A DNA stretch of 64,000 bases from Lavandula angustifolia (Eukaryota; Streptophyta; Magnoliopsida; Lamiales; Lamiaceae). The DNA is taken from NCBI GenBank assembly GCA_028984105.1, contig CM054817.1, positions 25,756,313 through 25,820,312 of the forward strand, read 5' to 3'. How positions within the stretch are numbered: position 1 is the first letter of the stretch; every line of letters begins with the position of its first letter. Below are positions 23,066 to 35,394 of this stretch, one piece after another. The position numbers and the translations under genes are program-made. The notes under the pieces are model-generated. The model worked only from the letters and a program-made list of their open reading frames with translations, made no database searches and was not told the origin of the DNA.

Positions 23066-23957
23066 TATTCGATGTAATTAAGGTATATCGTTGAAGAAAA
23101 TAGATAATTGTAAAGATTGTGCTTTACCGGAAAAAAAAAAAAAACAATCCAGAGAGCGACAGTGGAGATCAAAATCAGTATAAAGCGGAAAACGATGGAG
23201 ATTTCCAAATGATGGCTGCCGGCGGCGGCGGAGGGTTTAGGGGTTTAAAGATGCGTTTGGGTGGAATCAAAATCGAACTTTTTATTCTTTTCTTTCTTTC
23301 TTTTATTTCCACCTTTATACTGAGGGACAAACTAACATGGCCTAATAATTTTATGTTCGAGTCATAAATTAAGGGACTGTTTGTCAATGAAATCGGTAAC
23401 TGTAATGATTATTTCTATTTATGTTTTGGAAAATAAAGATAATCCAGAATCGTTATTGAAATGCGTTTGTAAATTACACATGAATGATTAATCATTCTAA
23501 TAGTATAATTATAAGTGATGAACTTATAAATAATGATTTTGGTGGATTTTGACTTCATTTCGATCATAGATTAAACACGTCAACCTTTATGTTTATCCAA
23601 AAGGAATGTGATAATAGTTTGATAATGAGCACCGGATCATTTCTTTAAAAGTGTCTATAGTTAATGTTGATGATAAAATATGATATTTCATCATTATATT
23701 TATACTAAAATGTTTTAGCAATATAGTATCAAAAGGGATGTCCCATTAGCAATGTTTTATTTCTAAAAAAAATATAAAGAATTTATGGTCACAAATTAAT
23801 TACCCAAAAGTCAAACTACATACAACACACAATAATACTTTTTTTTATTTTCGTCCCAAAACAAACAAGACACTACTAAGAATGGGATAGAGGGAGTTTC
23901 AAAAGGAAATTATTTTTTAATAAAATAAAAACTTCAAGAACAAGACATGTAATCACA
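23066..23957. repeat. Second copy of the ASHR2 upstream region and spacer
   Basis: 23066-23400 matches 8745-9057. 23400-23957 matches 10203-10478 plus 10636-10715 plus 11322-11335. The SINE, TIR element and MITEs of the first copy are absent, leaving empty sites. This copy has its own A-rich insertion (23138-23153) and a possible degenerate Stowaway near 23720-23897. Confidence 0.75.
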
Positions 23958-24554
23958 CTATCTGTAACGCCCCAATTTTCAAAACTTAACTAGGGACGCT
24001 ACTTCATATTTAACATGTCACAGCCCGATTTTTGAAAAAGGGCGTATGACCAAGTGTAGTACAATACGAGAAGATATTTCAAGAATTCATAATTTTAAAT
24101 AATATTACAAGGGAGTTATGAGAAATATTAAATTTATAATATTCCATAAATTCAAGGATAGCTCGAAATGTGATAAGTCTTCGATTTCACAGAAAACAAT
24201 AACTGATAATAAAGATGAGTTCAGAGTAGCGATAAACAAACAGGGTTACATTTCTCGGATTGGGCAAAAACCATTAAGCACTACGGAGATTTAATTTATT
24301 TACAACAACCCATGCCTCGGCTTCGTCCGTCGGTAGCGGCCACTCAACCTGAAAATGTTTTTGAAAAATATTTGGGCTGAGTACTAGAGTACTCAGTGGC
24401 GAGCATTTAATAAAACATTTCATAAAATCTGCAGTTATCCAGAGCATAAAAGTATGACTTAGGAGGTTTTAAAATGAAAAAGAACTCCTAAGTATACGAA
24501 AACATTTTTCCTTTCTTTTGCGCGCACGTGCAGCGTTCTTTTAGTTACTCTTGT

Positions 24555-24671
24555 GATCCCGGAACACATCCTCGTCGGATCTACTTTTATTGCGATCCCG
24601 GAACACATCCTCGTCGGATCCACTTTTATTGCGATCCCGGAACGTATCCTCGTCGTATCCAATTTTATCTA
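24555..24671. repeat. Three 39-bp tandem repeats in element C
   Basis: The unit GATCCCGGAACACATCCTCG plus 19 more bases occurs three times with few changes. B1 (36640-36780) and B2 (48115-48245) have different degenerate repeats at the equivalent position. Confidence 0.85.
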
Positions 24672-26538
24672 GGGTCTCGAGTCGTTACTCAGAGTACCCT
24701 TTTCAACTTTGGATATCGGGCCCTTTCCCAGATAATCCCTTATAAAAGTTAGTGCACAGTGGAGATCAACCCACTGCACAACTAACAGGGGTGTACACAA
24801 TTTCAGTCTGACGTGTTAGGTCAGAACAAGAATCTCGATCGACCATACAAGAACATTAAACTTAATCGAACGCGCATAAAACATTTCCATGGATAACAAC
24901 ATTTCATATAATTTACGAGCTCATTAACTCAAAGATAAGTTTAGAGGAAAGTATAACCCACCTCGTGGCGATGTCCTATCGTTGTAGCTATTCTCGGAGT
25001 TATTGCCCTTCCTGGGGTCCTACAAGAGAGATCCTAATTTTAGTCGTAGCTCAAACTGATCATCTTAAAAATTTGACTTCTAATGCACACAATTTGGCGA
25101 GAAAGGGGTTTTATAAAAATTCCAATCGGCTTTGGAATCGCTTGATTTAATTGGCGTTAAGTTTGCCTTAATTAAATTCTTGCTCGGATATGCCTATCTC
25201 GTGTGGACCGATATTAATCATGTACATTCAAAAATTTCCGAAACGTTGGTAAAATAACCTAAAATTTAAGGTATATTTTAACAAGTTAAGAGATTGTTTT
25301 GGGGCAGTTTTCACAGCGACTTCCGGTCTTAGTTTCGGACGATCCGACCATCGATTTTTGGTGCCAAACTCGTTTTTAGATTCTACTCTAGGTGAAGAAC
25401 AAACTGTCGAATTTAAGCCCCGATCGGGTATCGTTTCAACATCGAAGTTTGTCCACGAAATAGCCTCGGCGGATTCGCGGCAGTTTCGCCAGCTGTGCTT
25501 CGGAGACTTATATCTTTCGCGTTCGAACTCTGTTTTGCGATCCGAAGGTATCGTTAGAAAGCCAACGAACTTAGCTTTCCAACGATATAGTTTTTGACAA
25601 CTTAAGGTTGGTGAAAACGAGCAGACTTCGTGCCGAAGTCTACTGTTTCGCGCAAGGGTGCGATTTCAGCTGCTCGACTTTGACGGTTCGTATCTCCTCG
25701 ATCCGGGCTCCGAAAAATACGCGAGACATGTTTTCGGAAAGCTTAAAGGAAGGGTTTTTCAATAGTATAGGTTTCGTTAGGTTTAAATTACTGGCGAAGA
25801 ACAGATTTCAGTATTACTACAGCTACTTCGCTACGAACGCGTTTCGAACAGCCCAACTTTCGAGCTTCGTAGCTCTTCGGTCCGAACTCCATTTAATGAA
25901 CGGAAAGTGGCGTTGGAAAACTGAAAGTACAAGGTTTACAGTGGTATAGAACTTAGGTATCTATTTTCATTATTCTGGTCAGAAAACAAGTCGAAAAATC
26001 GTCGGTCAGCAAGCTTAGGAGAAATAGCAGCTCAGCGACGTATGTGTAGTTCGCTGGTACGACTCAAATCAACGAGAGGATGATAGAGATAAAGTATATC
26101 GAAGAAAGGCAAAGAAGAATATAGAAAAGGAATAAGAGGATTCGGTCGGCGTTATCATGAGAAGTTACGTGTGCATGCATGGCGCGTCAAATACGATGAA
26201 GGCGAAGGGTTTAAGTTATTTCCTGATTTTAATTCCTGTTTTAATTATTTCCTGTTTTTGAATAAAGCCCATACAAGAGGCTAGCCGAATAAGGCTATTT
26301 CTTTTATTGCTTTTATTAGGGTATAAATAGAACCGAGTAGCGTGGGTTATGGGCGTCTAGGGTTTTGGATTATTCCCGAGAACATTATCGGCGAATAGTT
26401 TCGCTTGGGACGGGGATTTCTATCCTCGTTTGGACTCGTTTGGAGTTGTTATCATTCTCAAGTTTATTTAATTCAGTTTTATAAATATCAAATTGTTTTC
26501 GATTCCCTTTACTCTAACAAATTGGTCCGACCTGCCGG

Positions 26539-29500
26539 ATGACAAATACGAGACAAACACAGATGGAATCACGTGTGGACGCGTTGGAGAAGGGCTTGCA
26601 ATCTATGGATGATCGTATATCGGGTGAGTTCTCTTCTATGAAGGATTCGATGAATTCAATCCGCGACTTGCTAGCGGGTTTACTATCGGAAAAAAATAAT
26701 AAGACGTTCGAGGATTCCGACAGTGGTATACCGCCAAATCCGAACCCTAATTTGGATGGCTCACAGTCGGCGGATGGTCCAGGCAAATCCGATGGGGACA
26801 CGTCAGAGGGATCTGCAAAGAGTATTACATCCACACCGCAGGTGACGTTGCCCATGTTTGACGGTACGGGTGCAGAAGGGTGGCTCACGCGGGTGGAACA
26901 ATATTTCCAATTACACAATACGTCGGAATCTAACCGGCTGGATGTGGCATTGGTGGCAATGGAAGGAGATGCCCTTCCGTGGTTTCAGTGGGTACGAGCA
27001 ACTAGCCCGACAATGGGTTGGTCAGGGTTCAAATTGGAGATGGTGCGCATGTTTGGTACCAATCCGTTAGCCAATCCATTTGAGACTTTGGTACAGACGC
27101 GACAGAATAATTCCGTAGGGGAATATGTGACCCAGTTTATTGGTTGGATGGTACACGTCCCAGGGTTAGATGAAAAATACTGCTTGGGTCTCTTTCTTAA
27201 TGGATTACGAGATGAAATTCGTTTAAAGATCCGGTCCAGGGATGCCCGAACGTTGTCGGAAACTATACACTTGGCAAAAGAAATTGAGCAAGAGGTGAGG
27301 ATTTTAGGGAGAAACGGTGAAAATCAGTCCATGCAGGGATCTCGCGGAAGCCAAATGTCAGCACCCAGGGGGGGATCTTATTCGACGATCTCCCCTCCGC
27401 AGTCGGTAGGATCGAACATTCATCATAAAGGAGGAGGAGGAGGCGTGCGTGACCGGCCGCGAGATACATTTTCTTCGAGTGGATCGACGGCGAGAGACGG
27501 CAGTTCAACTAGGGTTCGGCCACCTCGTCAAATATCAAATAAGGAGTACGCGGCGAAACAAGCTGCGGGAAAATGTTTCAGGTGTGACGAGAAGTGGTCC
27601 CCTACCCATAAGTGTGCGGATAAAAGTTTACAAGTGATTATTTTACCGGATCGGGAAGACGGCGAAGAGGATTTTTCGAGGAACAAAGAACCAGAGGATA
27701 GAAATGGGAGTGAGTGTATCGATTCAGAGCCAGAAGCAAATATGATGACATTAACTAAGATGGCGGCTCAAGGCATCGATGGTCCACAAACGATGAAGTT
27801 GAGAGGAATAATTGACGGCCAGACAGTTTGTGTTATGATTGACAGTGGGGCTAGCCACTGTTTTATTTCTGACCGCGTAGCTGCAGCGCTTCAAGTGAAG
27901 CCGGATCAATCTCATCAATCGATGGTGAGGCTGGGAGATGGAAGTCGGGCGGCTATTACGGGAGTATGTTCGAATATCAGTTTGTTATTACAAGGGACTA
28001 TGTTTGTAGTAACGTGCTACGTTTTTGAATTGGGAGGAGTAGATATGGTACTAGGGGTTTCGTGGCTAAGGACTTTGGGGGATGTACGCGCCAATTGGGC
28101 GCATATGACAATGAAATTCAGCTATAACGATAAACCGGTAATTTTGGTGGGAAATTCTTCGTTAATCAGGAGGGAGGCGTCATTACAGCAATTAATGAAA
28201 AGTAAGGAAGGAAATGGGCGTTGGCTCGTGTGGATTACACGATCGGAGTTGGAGTTCGGCCGAAATGTTGAAGGGGAATTTAATTCGATGCAGCATTCTA
28301 GAGATGCCGAGAGTTTAAGGCGTCAAATGGACAATGAATTTCCAGCGGTCATGTTACCGCCAAAAGGGTTGCCCCCACATCGAAGCGTTGATCACCATAT
28401 TCCGTTGAACGCGGGCGCATCTCCAGTGTCTGTTCGCCCATATCGGTATAGTTATTCGGCTAAAGATGAGATGGAACGGCTTGTGCGAGAGATGCTCGAA
28501 GCCGGAATTATTCAGCCTAGTTCAAGTCCGTACTCTAGCCCGGTGTTATTGGTCCGCAAGAAAGATGGAAGCTGGCGATTTTGCGTGGATTACCGTCAAT
28601 TGAATAAACAAACGGTTCCCGATAAATACCCTATTCCGGTAATTCAGGAAATGTTAGATGAATTGCATGGTGCGACTTGGTTTTCAAAGTTGGATTTAAG
28701 ATCTGGATATCATCAAATACGAATTGCTCCCGAGGATATTTGCAAGACCGCCTTCCGAACACATTCGGGTCATTACGAATTCTTGGTAATGCCATTCGGA
28801 CTTACTAATGCGCCCTCAACATTTCAGTCGGCAATGAATGATTTGTTGCGTGAACATTTGCGAAAGTTTGTGTTAGTCTTTTTCGATGACATTTTGATCT
28901 ATAGCCGTGATTGGGAGTCGCATGTTAGTCATCTCCGGACGGTAATGGAGTTATTACAAAGAGATTCTTACGTCGTCAATCCAAAAAAATGTGCATGGGG
29001 GCAAACCGAGGTGGAGTACTTGGGGCATGTAGTCTCGGCGGATGGCGTTAAGATGGACCCGGGAAAAATCTCAGCGATTCTGAGGTGGCCGATTCCTTCT
29101 TCGATTAGAGGAGTTCGTGGATTCTTAGGATTAACGGGGTATTACCGCCGTTTTATACGCAATTACGGTCAGATCGCGAGAGGGCTGACTGAATTATTAA
29201 AGAAAGAGAGGTCCGAATTGGTGTGGACAAAAGAAGCACAAACGGCGTTCCAAGGGTTACAAACGGCGGTAACAACAGCGCCGGTTTTGGCTACACCGGA
29301 TTTTTCGAAACCTTTCGTTGTGGAGTGTGATGCATCCGGGCGTGGACTTGGGGCAGTATTAATGCAGCTAGGTCGACCATTGGCATTTTTCAGTAAAGCG
29401 GTCTCGAACCGGAGTTTGGCCAAATCGGCCTATGAATTGGAGTTAATGGCTTTGGTGTTGGCTGTACAGCATTGGAGGCCATATTTAGTTGGTCGGCGAT

Positions 29501-30822
29501 TTACGGTAAGGACCGATCAACGGAGCCTCCGTTTCCTCCTTAACCAATCTGTTTCTACACCGGCTCAACATTATTGGGTGGCCAAATTGTTAGGGTATGA
29601 TTTCGAAATCGAGTATAAGCCCGGAGTTGCCAACAAAGTGGCTGACGCGTTGTCTCGACGCGGCGACGAAGACGTGGAGTGTTCGGCTATTTCGGTGCCA
29701 GTATGGCTCGGTTGGACATTGGCGGTTGATGAGGTTAAGAAGGACCGAGACTTAGGACCGATTTATAAAGCCTTGGTTGACGGTTCGGCCGAGTTCGTTC
29801 ATTACAAGATAATCAATGGAATATTATATTATAAGGGTAGGTTGGCCATAGCCAAGGGCTCCTCATTCGTGCCGAGGCTAATAGCCGAATTCCATGCGAC
29901 GTCTCAAGGGGGTCATTCGGGAGCCTATCGGACATATCGAAGATTGGCTCTTAGTGTTTATTGGCCGGGAATGATGAAGGATGTGACGAAGTATGTGTCT
30001 GAGTGTTTGGTGTGTCAGAGGAGCAAGTATGAAACTCGATCGCCGGCCGGGTTGTTACAAGCTTTACCAATCCCGACTCGTGTGTGGGAAGATATTAGTA
30101 TGGATTTCATCGGAGGATTACCACGGTCGGGGGGTTATGATTGTGTCATGGTGGTTGTCGATCGGCTTTCTAAATATGCCCATTTCAGTGGGTTGAAGCA
30201 TCCGTATACAGCACGAGAAGTTGCAGAATTGTTTGTAAAGGAGATAGTTCGTTTACATGGATTCCCAACATCAATTGTTCTAGATCGAGATCCGGTATTT
30301 TGCAGTGAATTTTGGCGTGCTTTGTTTAAAGCGGCAGGAACAAAATTACGTATGAGTTCAGCCTACCATCCGGAGACCGACGGACAAACAGAGGTAGTAA
30401 ATCGTTGTGTTGAGACTTTCTTAAGATGTTTTGCATCCGAAAGACCAAAACAATGGAGTAGATGGTTATCATGGGCAGAATACTCGTACAACACCAACTT
30501 TCATTCGACTACGGGGGTCTCTCCTTTTCAAGTAGTGTACGGACGCCCTCCGCCGGTGTTGGCGGGATTTTTGCCGGAAGAAGTCAAGGTAAAAGCCGTG
30601 GCCGACGATCTCCAAGCTCGGGAAGGAGCACTTCGACATCTCAAACAACATATTTCTAGAGCACAGGATTACATGGTTCGGAGCGCTAACAAGCATCGAC
30701 GCGAGGTGGTGTTCGAGGTAGGGCAAAGGGTTTTTCTCAAACTAAGACCTTATCGTCAAGTGTCTCTTTTCAAACGAAAGAACGCTAAATTGGCGGCTCT
30801 TTTTACGGACCTTTTACGGTAG
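26539..30822 (+). CDS. Chromovirus Gag-Pol polyprotein, frameshifted near its end
   Basis: 1427 codons starting just after the primer-binding site. In order: a coiled N-terminus; the retrotransposon gag domain (about residues 105-260); a zinc knuckle CFRCDEKWSPTHKC (about 349-362); an aspartic protease (MIDSGASHCFIS, about 433); reverse transcriptase with KLDLRSGYHQIRI and the catalytic FFDDILIYS; RNase H (CDASGRGLGAVL); and integrase with the HHCC zinc site (GGHSGAYR...CLVCQRSK) and DDE core (MDFIGGLP, DRDPVFCSEFW, HPETDGQTE). The frame ends early because a T-run near 30799 is one base short. The chromodomain follows in another frame. All catalytic motifs are present. Confidence 0.92.
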   Translation: MTNTRQTQMESRVDALEKGLQSMDDRISGEFSSMKDSMNSIRDLLAGLLSEKNNKTFEDSDSGIPPNPNPNLDGSQSADGPGKSDGDTSEGSAKSITSTPQVTLPMFDGTGAEGWLTRVEQYFQLHNTSESNRLDVALVAMEGDALPWFQWVRATSPTMGWSGFKLEMVRMFGTNPLANPFETLVQTRQNNSVGEYVTQFIGWMVHVPGLDEKYCLGLFLNGLRDEIRLKIRSRDARTLSETIHLAKEIEQEVRILGRNGENQSMQGSRGSQMSAPRGGSYSTISPPQSVGSNIHHKGGGGGVRDRPRDTFSSSGSTARDGSSTRVRPPRQISNKEYAAKQAAGKCFRCDEKWSPTHKCADKSLQVIILPDREDGEEDFSRNKEPEDRNGSECIDSEPEANMMTLTKMAAQGIDGPQTMKLRGIIDGQTVCVMIDSGASHCFISDRVAAALQVKPDQSHQSMVRLGDGSRAAITGVCSNISLLLQGTMFVVTCYVFELGGVDMVLGVSWLRTLGDVRANWAHMTMKFSYNDKPVILVGNSSLIRREASLQQLMKSKEGNGRWLVWITRSELEFGRNVEGEFNSMQHSRDAESLRRQMDNEFPAVMLPPKGLPPHRSVDHHIPLNAGASPVSVRPYRYSYSAKDEMERLVREMLEAGIIQPSSSPYSSPVLLVRKKDGSWRFCVDYRQLNKQTVPDKYPIPVIQEMLDELHGATWFSKLDLRSGYHQIRIAPEDICKTAFRTHSGHYEFLVMPFGLTNAPSTFQSAMNDLLREHLRKFVLVFFDDILIYSRDWESHVSHLRTVMELLQRDSYVVNPKKCAWGQTEVEYLGHVVSADGVKMDPGKISAILRWPIPSSIRGVRGFLGLTGYYRRFIRNYGQIARGLTELLKKERSELVWTKEAQTAFQGLQTAVTTAPVLATPDFSKPFVVECDASGRGLGAVLMQLGRPLAFFSKAVSNRSLAKSAYELELMALVLAVQHWRPYLVGRRFTVRTDQRSLRFLLNQSVSTPAQHYWVAKLLGYDFEIEYKPGVANKVADALSRRGDEDVECSAISVPVWLGWTLAVDEVKKDRDLGPIYKALVDGSAEFVHYKIINGILYYKGRLAIAKGSSFVPRLIAEFHATSQGGHSGAYRTYRRLALSVYWPGMMKDVTKYVSECLVCQRSKYETRSPAGLLQALPIPTRVWEDISMDFIGGLPRSGGYDCVMVVVDRLSKYAHFSGLKHPYTAREVAELFVKEIVRLHGFPTSIVLDRDPVFCSEFWRALFKAAGTKLRMSSAYHPETDGQTEVVNRCVETFLRCFASERPKQWSRWLSWAEYSYNTNFHSTTGVSPFQVVYGRPPPVLAGFLPEEVKVKAVADDLQAREGALRHLKQHISRAQDYMVRSANKHRREVVFEVGQRVFLKLRPYRQVSLFKRKNAKLAALFTDLLR

Positions 30823-31214
30823 AAGAGCGGATTGGAGCAGTAGCATATCGCCTTCGATTGCCGGAAGGAAGTCGTTTGCATCCGGTTTTTCATGTTTCTC
30901 TTCTTAAGGCGGCGATAGGGGATCATGAGCTTGAGACTAAGCTACCGGAGGAATTGTGGACCGTAAATCCCGACTTCGAACCGGAGTGGATATTGAGGGA
31001 TAGATGGGTTTGGCGTGGTGATGATCGGATTCGAGAGGTATTAGTGCAATGGAGGAATAAATCGGAGGATGAGGCAACGTGGGTGGACAGTGACGAACTA
31101 GTAGGTCAATTTCCGCAATTTAGCCTTGAGGACAAGGCTGTTTGGAAGGGTGGAGGAGTTGATAGAGATAAAGTATATCGAAGAAAGGCAAAGAAGAATA
31201 TAGAAAAGGAATAA
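30823..31214 (+). CDS. Pol C-terminus with chromodomain (frame-shifted continuation)
   Basis: This frame continues the polyprotein after the 1-base loss. It shows the GPY/F-like and HPVFHVSLLK region and then a chromodomain (REVLVQWRNKSEDEATWV). It ends inside the 3' LTR. Chromodomains of this family guide integration toward heterochromatin marks. A single-base assembly error could equally explain the split. Confidence 0.85.
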
Positions 31215-32412
31215 GAGGATTCGGTCGGCGTTATCATGAGAAGTTACGTGTGCATGCATGGCGCGTCAAATACGATGAAGGCGAAGGGTTTAAGTTATTT
31301 CCTGATTTTAATTCCTGTTTTAATTATTTCCTGTTTTTGAATAAAGCCCATACAAGAGGCTAGCCGAATAAGGCTATTTCTTTTATTGCTTTTATTAGGG
31401 TATAAATAGAACCGAGTAGCGTGGGTTATGGGCGTCTAGGGTTTTGGATTATTCCCGAGAACATTATCGGCGAATAGTTTCGCTTGGGACGGGGATTTCT
31501 ATCCTCGTTTGGACTCGTTTGGAGTTGTTATCATTCTCAAGTTTATTTAATTCAGTTTTATAAATATCAAATTGTTTTCGATTCCCTTTACTCTAACAGA
31601 GGAACAATGGCTATGGCAGTTTTGTGAGTAATTTATACAGTGATATAGGTCGTTTATAGGGGTTCGGATCATTACGGGATCGAAAATGTGTCGCAACAAC
31701 AAGACGAAGGCATTGGCTTAAGCATTTTCCCGAACATGTGAAAGGCGCGATCAACGATTGTTGTTTTACAGATCGAACTTGTTACAACATTCTAACGATA
31801 AAGAAAAGTTAAGTACTTAAATTCCATTACTTGCCTCTCCCATAAAAACACGTAGGAAAGAGAGACATAACCAAGGTATTGTTAGTTTTCAAGCTAGGGA
31901 ATCATATGCATGATACAAGGTAAAAAGAAAAGCAAGGTGCATGCATAACAACCGGCTCCATACCTTCTATAACTACCTTAAACCGAGAGAAAGAGATGCG
32001 GGGATTTACTGCAGATCGGAAAAGATCGCGACGGAAACTCGAACCTTGAAAAGAAGAAAAAGGTAGAAGGCGAAAGAGTTACAACCGTGGTAGTTAACAC
32101 CCGCAAGAGACACGGTAAAAACGAGGGTTCGACTCCTCAACGGCGATGGTAGTGATAGATGTTGGAGAAGGAAACGACGTAATTATCTCCGGAAATCGAA
32201 CAGCGGTATTCTTGCTTTCTATCGATCTTAACTCTGGGAAAGAACATCTGACGCTAGGGGTGAGAGAGCAGGGAGGGACGATTTATCCGAGAGGGTAGTG
32301 GGGTATGGAAGAAGAGGTGATGGTTACGTGGGAGAGGAAGGGGAAGTTGCTGGAGAAGTTGTCGTGGGAGAGGATCGTGCCATCCTCATTATTTTATTTT
32401 ATTTTTTTATTT

Positions 32413-32414
<2 letters not shown>

Positions 32415-32465
<51 letters not shown>
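32415..32465. repeat. (AT)n microsatellite
   Basis: An uninterrupted AT run, directly abutting the left end of the MULE. Confidence 0.95.
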
Positions 32466-32468
<3 letters not shown>

Positions 32469-33467
32469 GTGGTTCAAATAGGAACACCCCTTAGAGTGAG
32501 AAATAAGAACAATTATAGGCATTTAGATTATGTTAATTGATGAATGAGATTTGATTTAAATTTTTTTCGGCCGAAATGCACCATATAGTTGTTAAAATTT
32601 GCACAAAGGGTATAATAGACAATTGCATAAAATAAAAACCTAAACCCGTGTAAACAACAAAATTTTTCACAAACGAGAATCAGATCTGGTTTTATCTCAT
32701 TACAACTCTTCATCTTCGTTCTGCGGTAGGTTTTGGGTGCGCAAAACCTACTATGTGATTTTCGTTTAAAGCTCTTCATAATCAGACCCAAAACTGGGCG
32801 TCTACAACTCTTCATCTTCGTTCTGCGGTAGGTGTTTCTTCTCTGTGATTTTTTTTTTTGTTTTTTCTCTGCAATTCTAGTATAATTTGTTGGAATATAT
32901 TTGGATTCTTCTTCAATTGCATTTTCGTTTCTTTGGTATTGTCAATTTCGTTTCCAATTGCTTTCGTTTATTTGATTTTCTTTTGTGAAATAATTTCGTT
33001 TCTTTATGGTACTGAAACTGCATGTTTAATTTGCAATTGAATTTGGGGGATTTTTTACAAATGCACAATAGAGAGAACCCTCAGTCCATGTGTTCTATAT
33101 TTTTCTGCACATTTTTGAATATTATTATGCACATTTTCTAAGTAAATTATGAACCTTTATATGAATTAATATTTAGATGGCCTATTTTTCATATGAATAA
33201 AAATTTATGAACAATTATGTATATTCAAATGCACAGTTTTGTCGAATAACCTTATTTATATACATTGTTTCTGTTTTATTTTAATGAACAATTGAGTAAT
33301 TTTTTCTGCACTTTTTTCTATTTTAAATTGCACTTTTTATGATTTTTCGATAGTAAACTTTATAATATTTAGTGTTTTCAGGATGATGACGAAGATAAAG
33401 AGGATCAATGAAGATAAACATTGTCTATTAACCATTGTTTCTGTTTTCAGGATGATAGCAAACATGT

Positions 33468-35073
33468 CTATAAACCATTTATGAGAAGATAAATCGTACT
33501 CCCCCATAATTGCATGCCACCTTCTTTCAAACTTATTAGGGTCAATAAACTCAGACCATACAAGTTCATTAAATTTTTTTTAAAGCCTTCATCCCCTCTT
33601 AATTGTGGACTAATCTTATCTGCCACTTTACACATAATATGCCACATGCAAAATCTATGACAAGTACCAGGTGATGGAAGGATCTCACGAACAGCATTAA
33701 TAATCGCTGGATCTTGGTCTGTGATCAAGAGTTTTGGAATTTGATTTCCCATGCATTTGAGGAATACATCAAGCAACCAGACATATGATATCTGACCCTC
33801 ATTTGTCAATAATCCAGCACCAAATGTAACACAACAACCATGATTATCCTTGCCAGTAAATGGTGCAAATATCATATTGTACCTGCAAGAATGAAGTATG
33901 TTATTGTGTAAATTTTAATCATAGACAGTGAATAATATTATAACTAAATCGTGCATTTCATAAAGACTAATTAAATAAATGTGAAATATAAAAACACAAC
34001 CATGGTTATCCTTGAAATTAAATGGTGCAAATTTCATTTTGTACCTGCAAGTATTTATCATATAATGGTGCAAACTTTAAGTACTAAAAGTGCATAATAA
34101 TTTAAATAAAACGTGCATTTGTTTAAAGTGTAATTAAACATATGTAATGAAACCAATAACATTCCTATAATCTGAAACGTTGAAGAAAAAAACATTATTG
34201 TTCATACTATAATAAAACATTAATTCAGATCACACTAATTTGTGTTTATGAATCATGTCATACAAATTTTCAAAAAACATAAAAGAAAAAAAAACTTACT
34301 TATTTGTAGAGTATGTAGCATCAAAAGAAACTGCTTCACCAAAAATTTTGTAGTGTTGAATAGAAGTACTATCCGACCAAAAAAGACGAGTAAGTTTATT
34401 ACGTTGATCAACACAATAATCATAATAGAAAGCATGGTCAATTTCGCGACGCCTACTCAATTTATCCAAAATAATTTGTGTATCAACACCATTTACTGAT
34501 TCCCTCAAATCACGAGAGAAATTCTTAAAATCAACACCGGTACAACCAATATTGTCATAACTTCCAACCAACTCCTTAAATAACTTGAATGACCTCATCG
34601 GACCAATTTTGGCTTTAATACCATTCATAATAAACCTCTGATGTCCAAAATCCAATTTCCTATTTAATTTCATAAAGTGCTTATGCTTATCATGCACAAA
34701 GGAATGAATGTGAGACTCAATAAACTTCGTTATGACATATCCAACGCCAGCATTAAACTTCAACACAATGCGAGCCATACATGATGCCCTAAATGACATG
34801 GTTCGCCTCTTTTTCTCCAACTGCATTAACTTCATTTTCAGATGAATATGAATCATCAACCTTTTCCCCCTCACGATTACATAATACATACTTATGCAAT
34901 GTAATCAAACCCTTCTTACGATCAGTTCCTAGACGGATATCGAAACCACAAAAACCACCATATTTCCTATAAAAAATCACTCCATCATCCAATGATGCAA
35001 ATATCATTCCAACAAATGGTTTAATATCATTCGGACATTCTGGAATGAAACTTTGGCTGTTTTTCGTTGTCAT
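33468..35073 (-). pseudogene. FAR1/MULE transposase, broken
   Basis: The N-terminal part (35073-34789) has the FAR1 zinc-finger region (FYRKYGGFCGFDIRLG). Next, 34889-34297 gives the middle region, ending FGEAVSFDATYSTN. An intron with good ends (about 33884-34296) leads to YNMIFAPFTGKDNHGCCVTF and the MULE core TDQDPAIINAV...CHRFCMWHI (33880-33468). There are frame breaks between parts and the C-terminus is lost. FHY3/FAR1 plant transcription factors derive from this family, but the surrounding inverted repeats indicate a transposon. Confidence 0.82.
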
Positions 35074-35394
35074 GTGAGATTCATCAAATATGATTTCATC
35101 ACCTGAAACATGTCAAAGGTAATAAATTCATAACTGAGTAAATAATAATAATATGAACTATAAACGTGCAAGAAAACAATGAAATATTGTGCATAAATTA
35201 ACTGGAAAAAAAAATTCAAGAGTAAAACGTATCACATAATATTTATATGGAAAGCATCAAAATAAACAACAAACCTTGTGTAGACATCATAATTAGATGA
35301 TGAAGATATGAATCTATGCGCCTTATTTAATGCTGAATACTAAAAAAACTAAACTTATGCGCCGTATTTGATAAACAAGATATAAAATACTAAT

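Larger units (their letters stand above)
26081..31598 (+). mobile_element. Ty3/gypsy chromovirus (Reina-like), nearly intact
   Basis: The two 439-bp LTRs (26081-26519 and 31160-31598) start TGATAGAG and end CTCTAACA, and look identical when read side by side. The target duplication is GAGGA (26076-26080 and 31599-31603). A putative primer-binding site follows the 5' LTR (TTGGTCCGACCTGCCGG, from 26522). A purine tract GAAGGGTGGAGGAG precedes the 3' LTR. Each LTR has a TATAAATAG box (26322 and 31401). Short LTRs, 5.5 kb total length and a chromodomain suggest the Reina lineage. It is inserted in element C. Confidence 0.92.

Noticed and set aside
25358..25949. Two adjacent frames of 79 and 113 codons as host genes
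   Set aside because: They lie inside LTR-like element C, lack any domain and show no splice or start context.
32298..32540. An 80-codon frame with a long Tyr-Ile repeat
   Set aside because: It is translation of the AT microsatellite.
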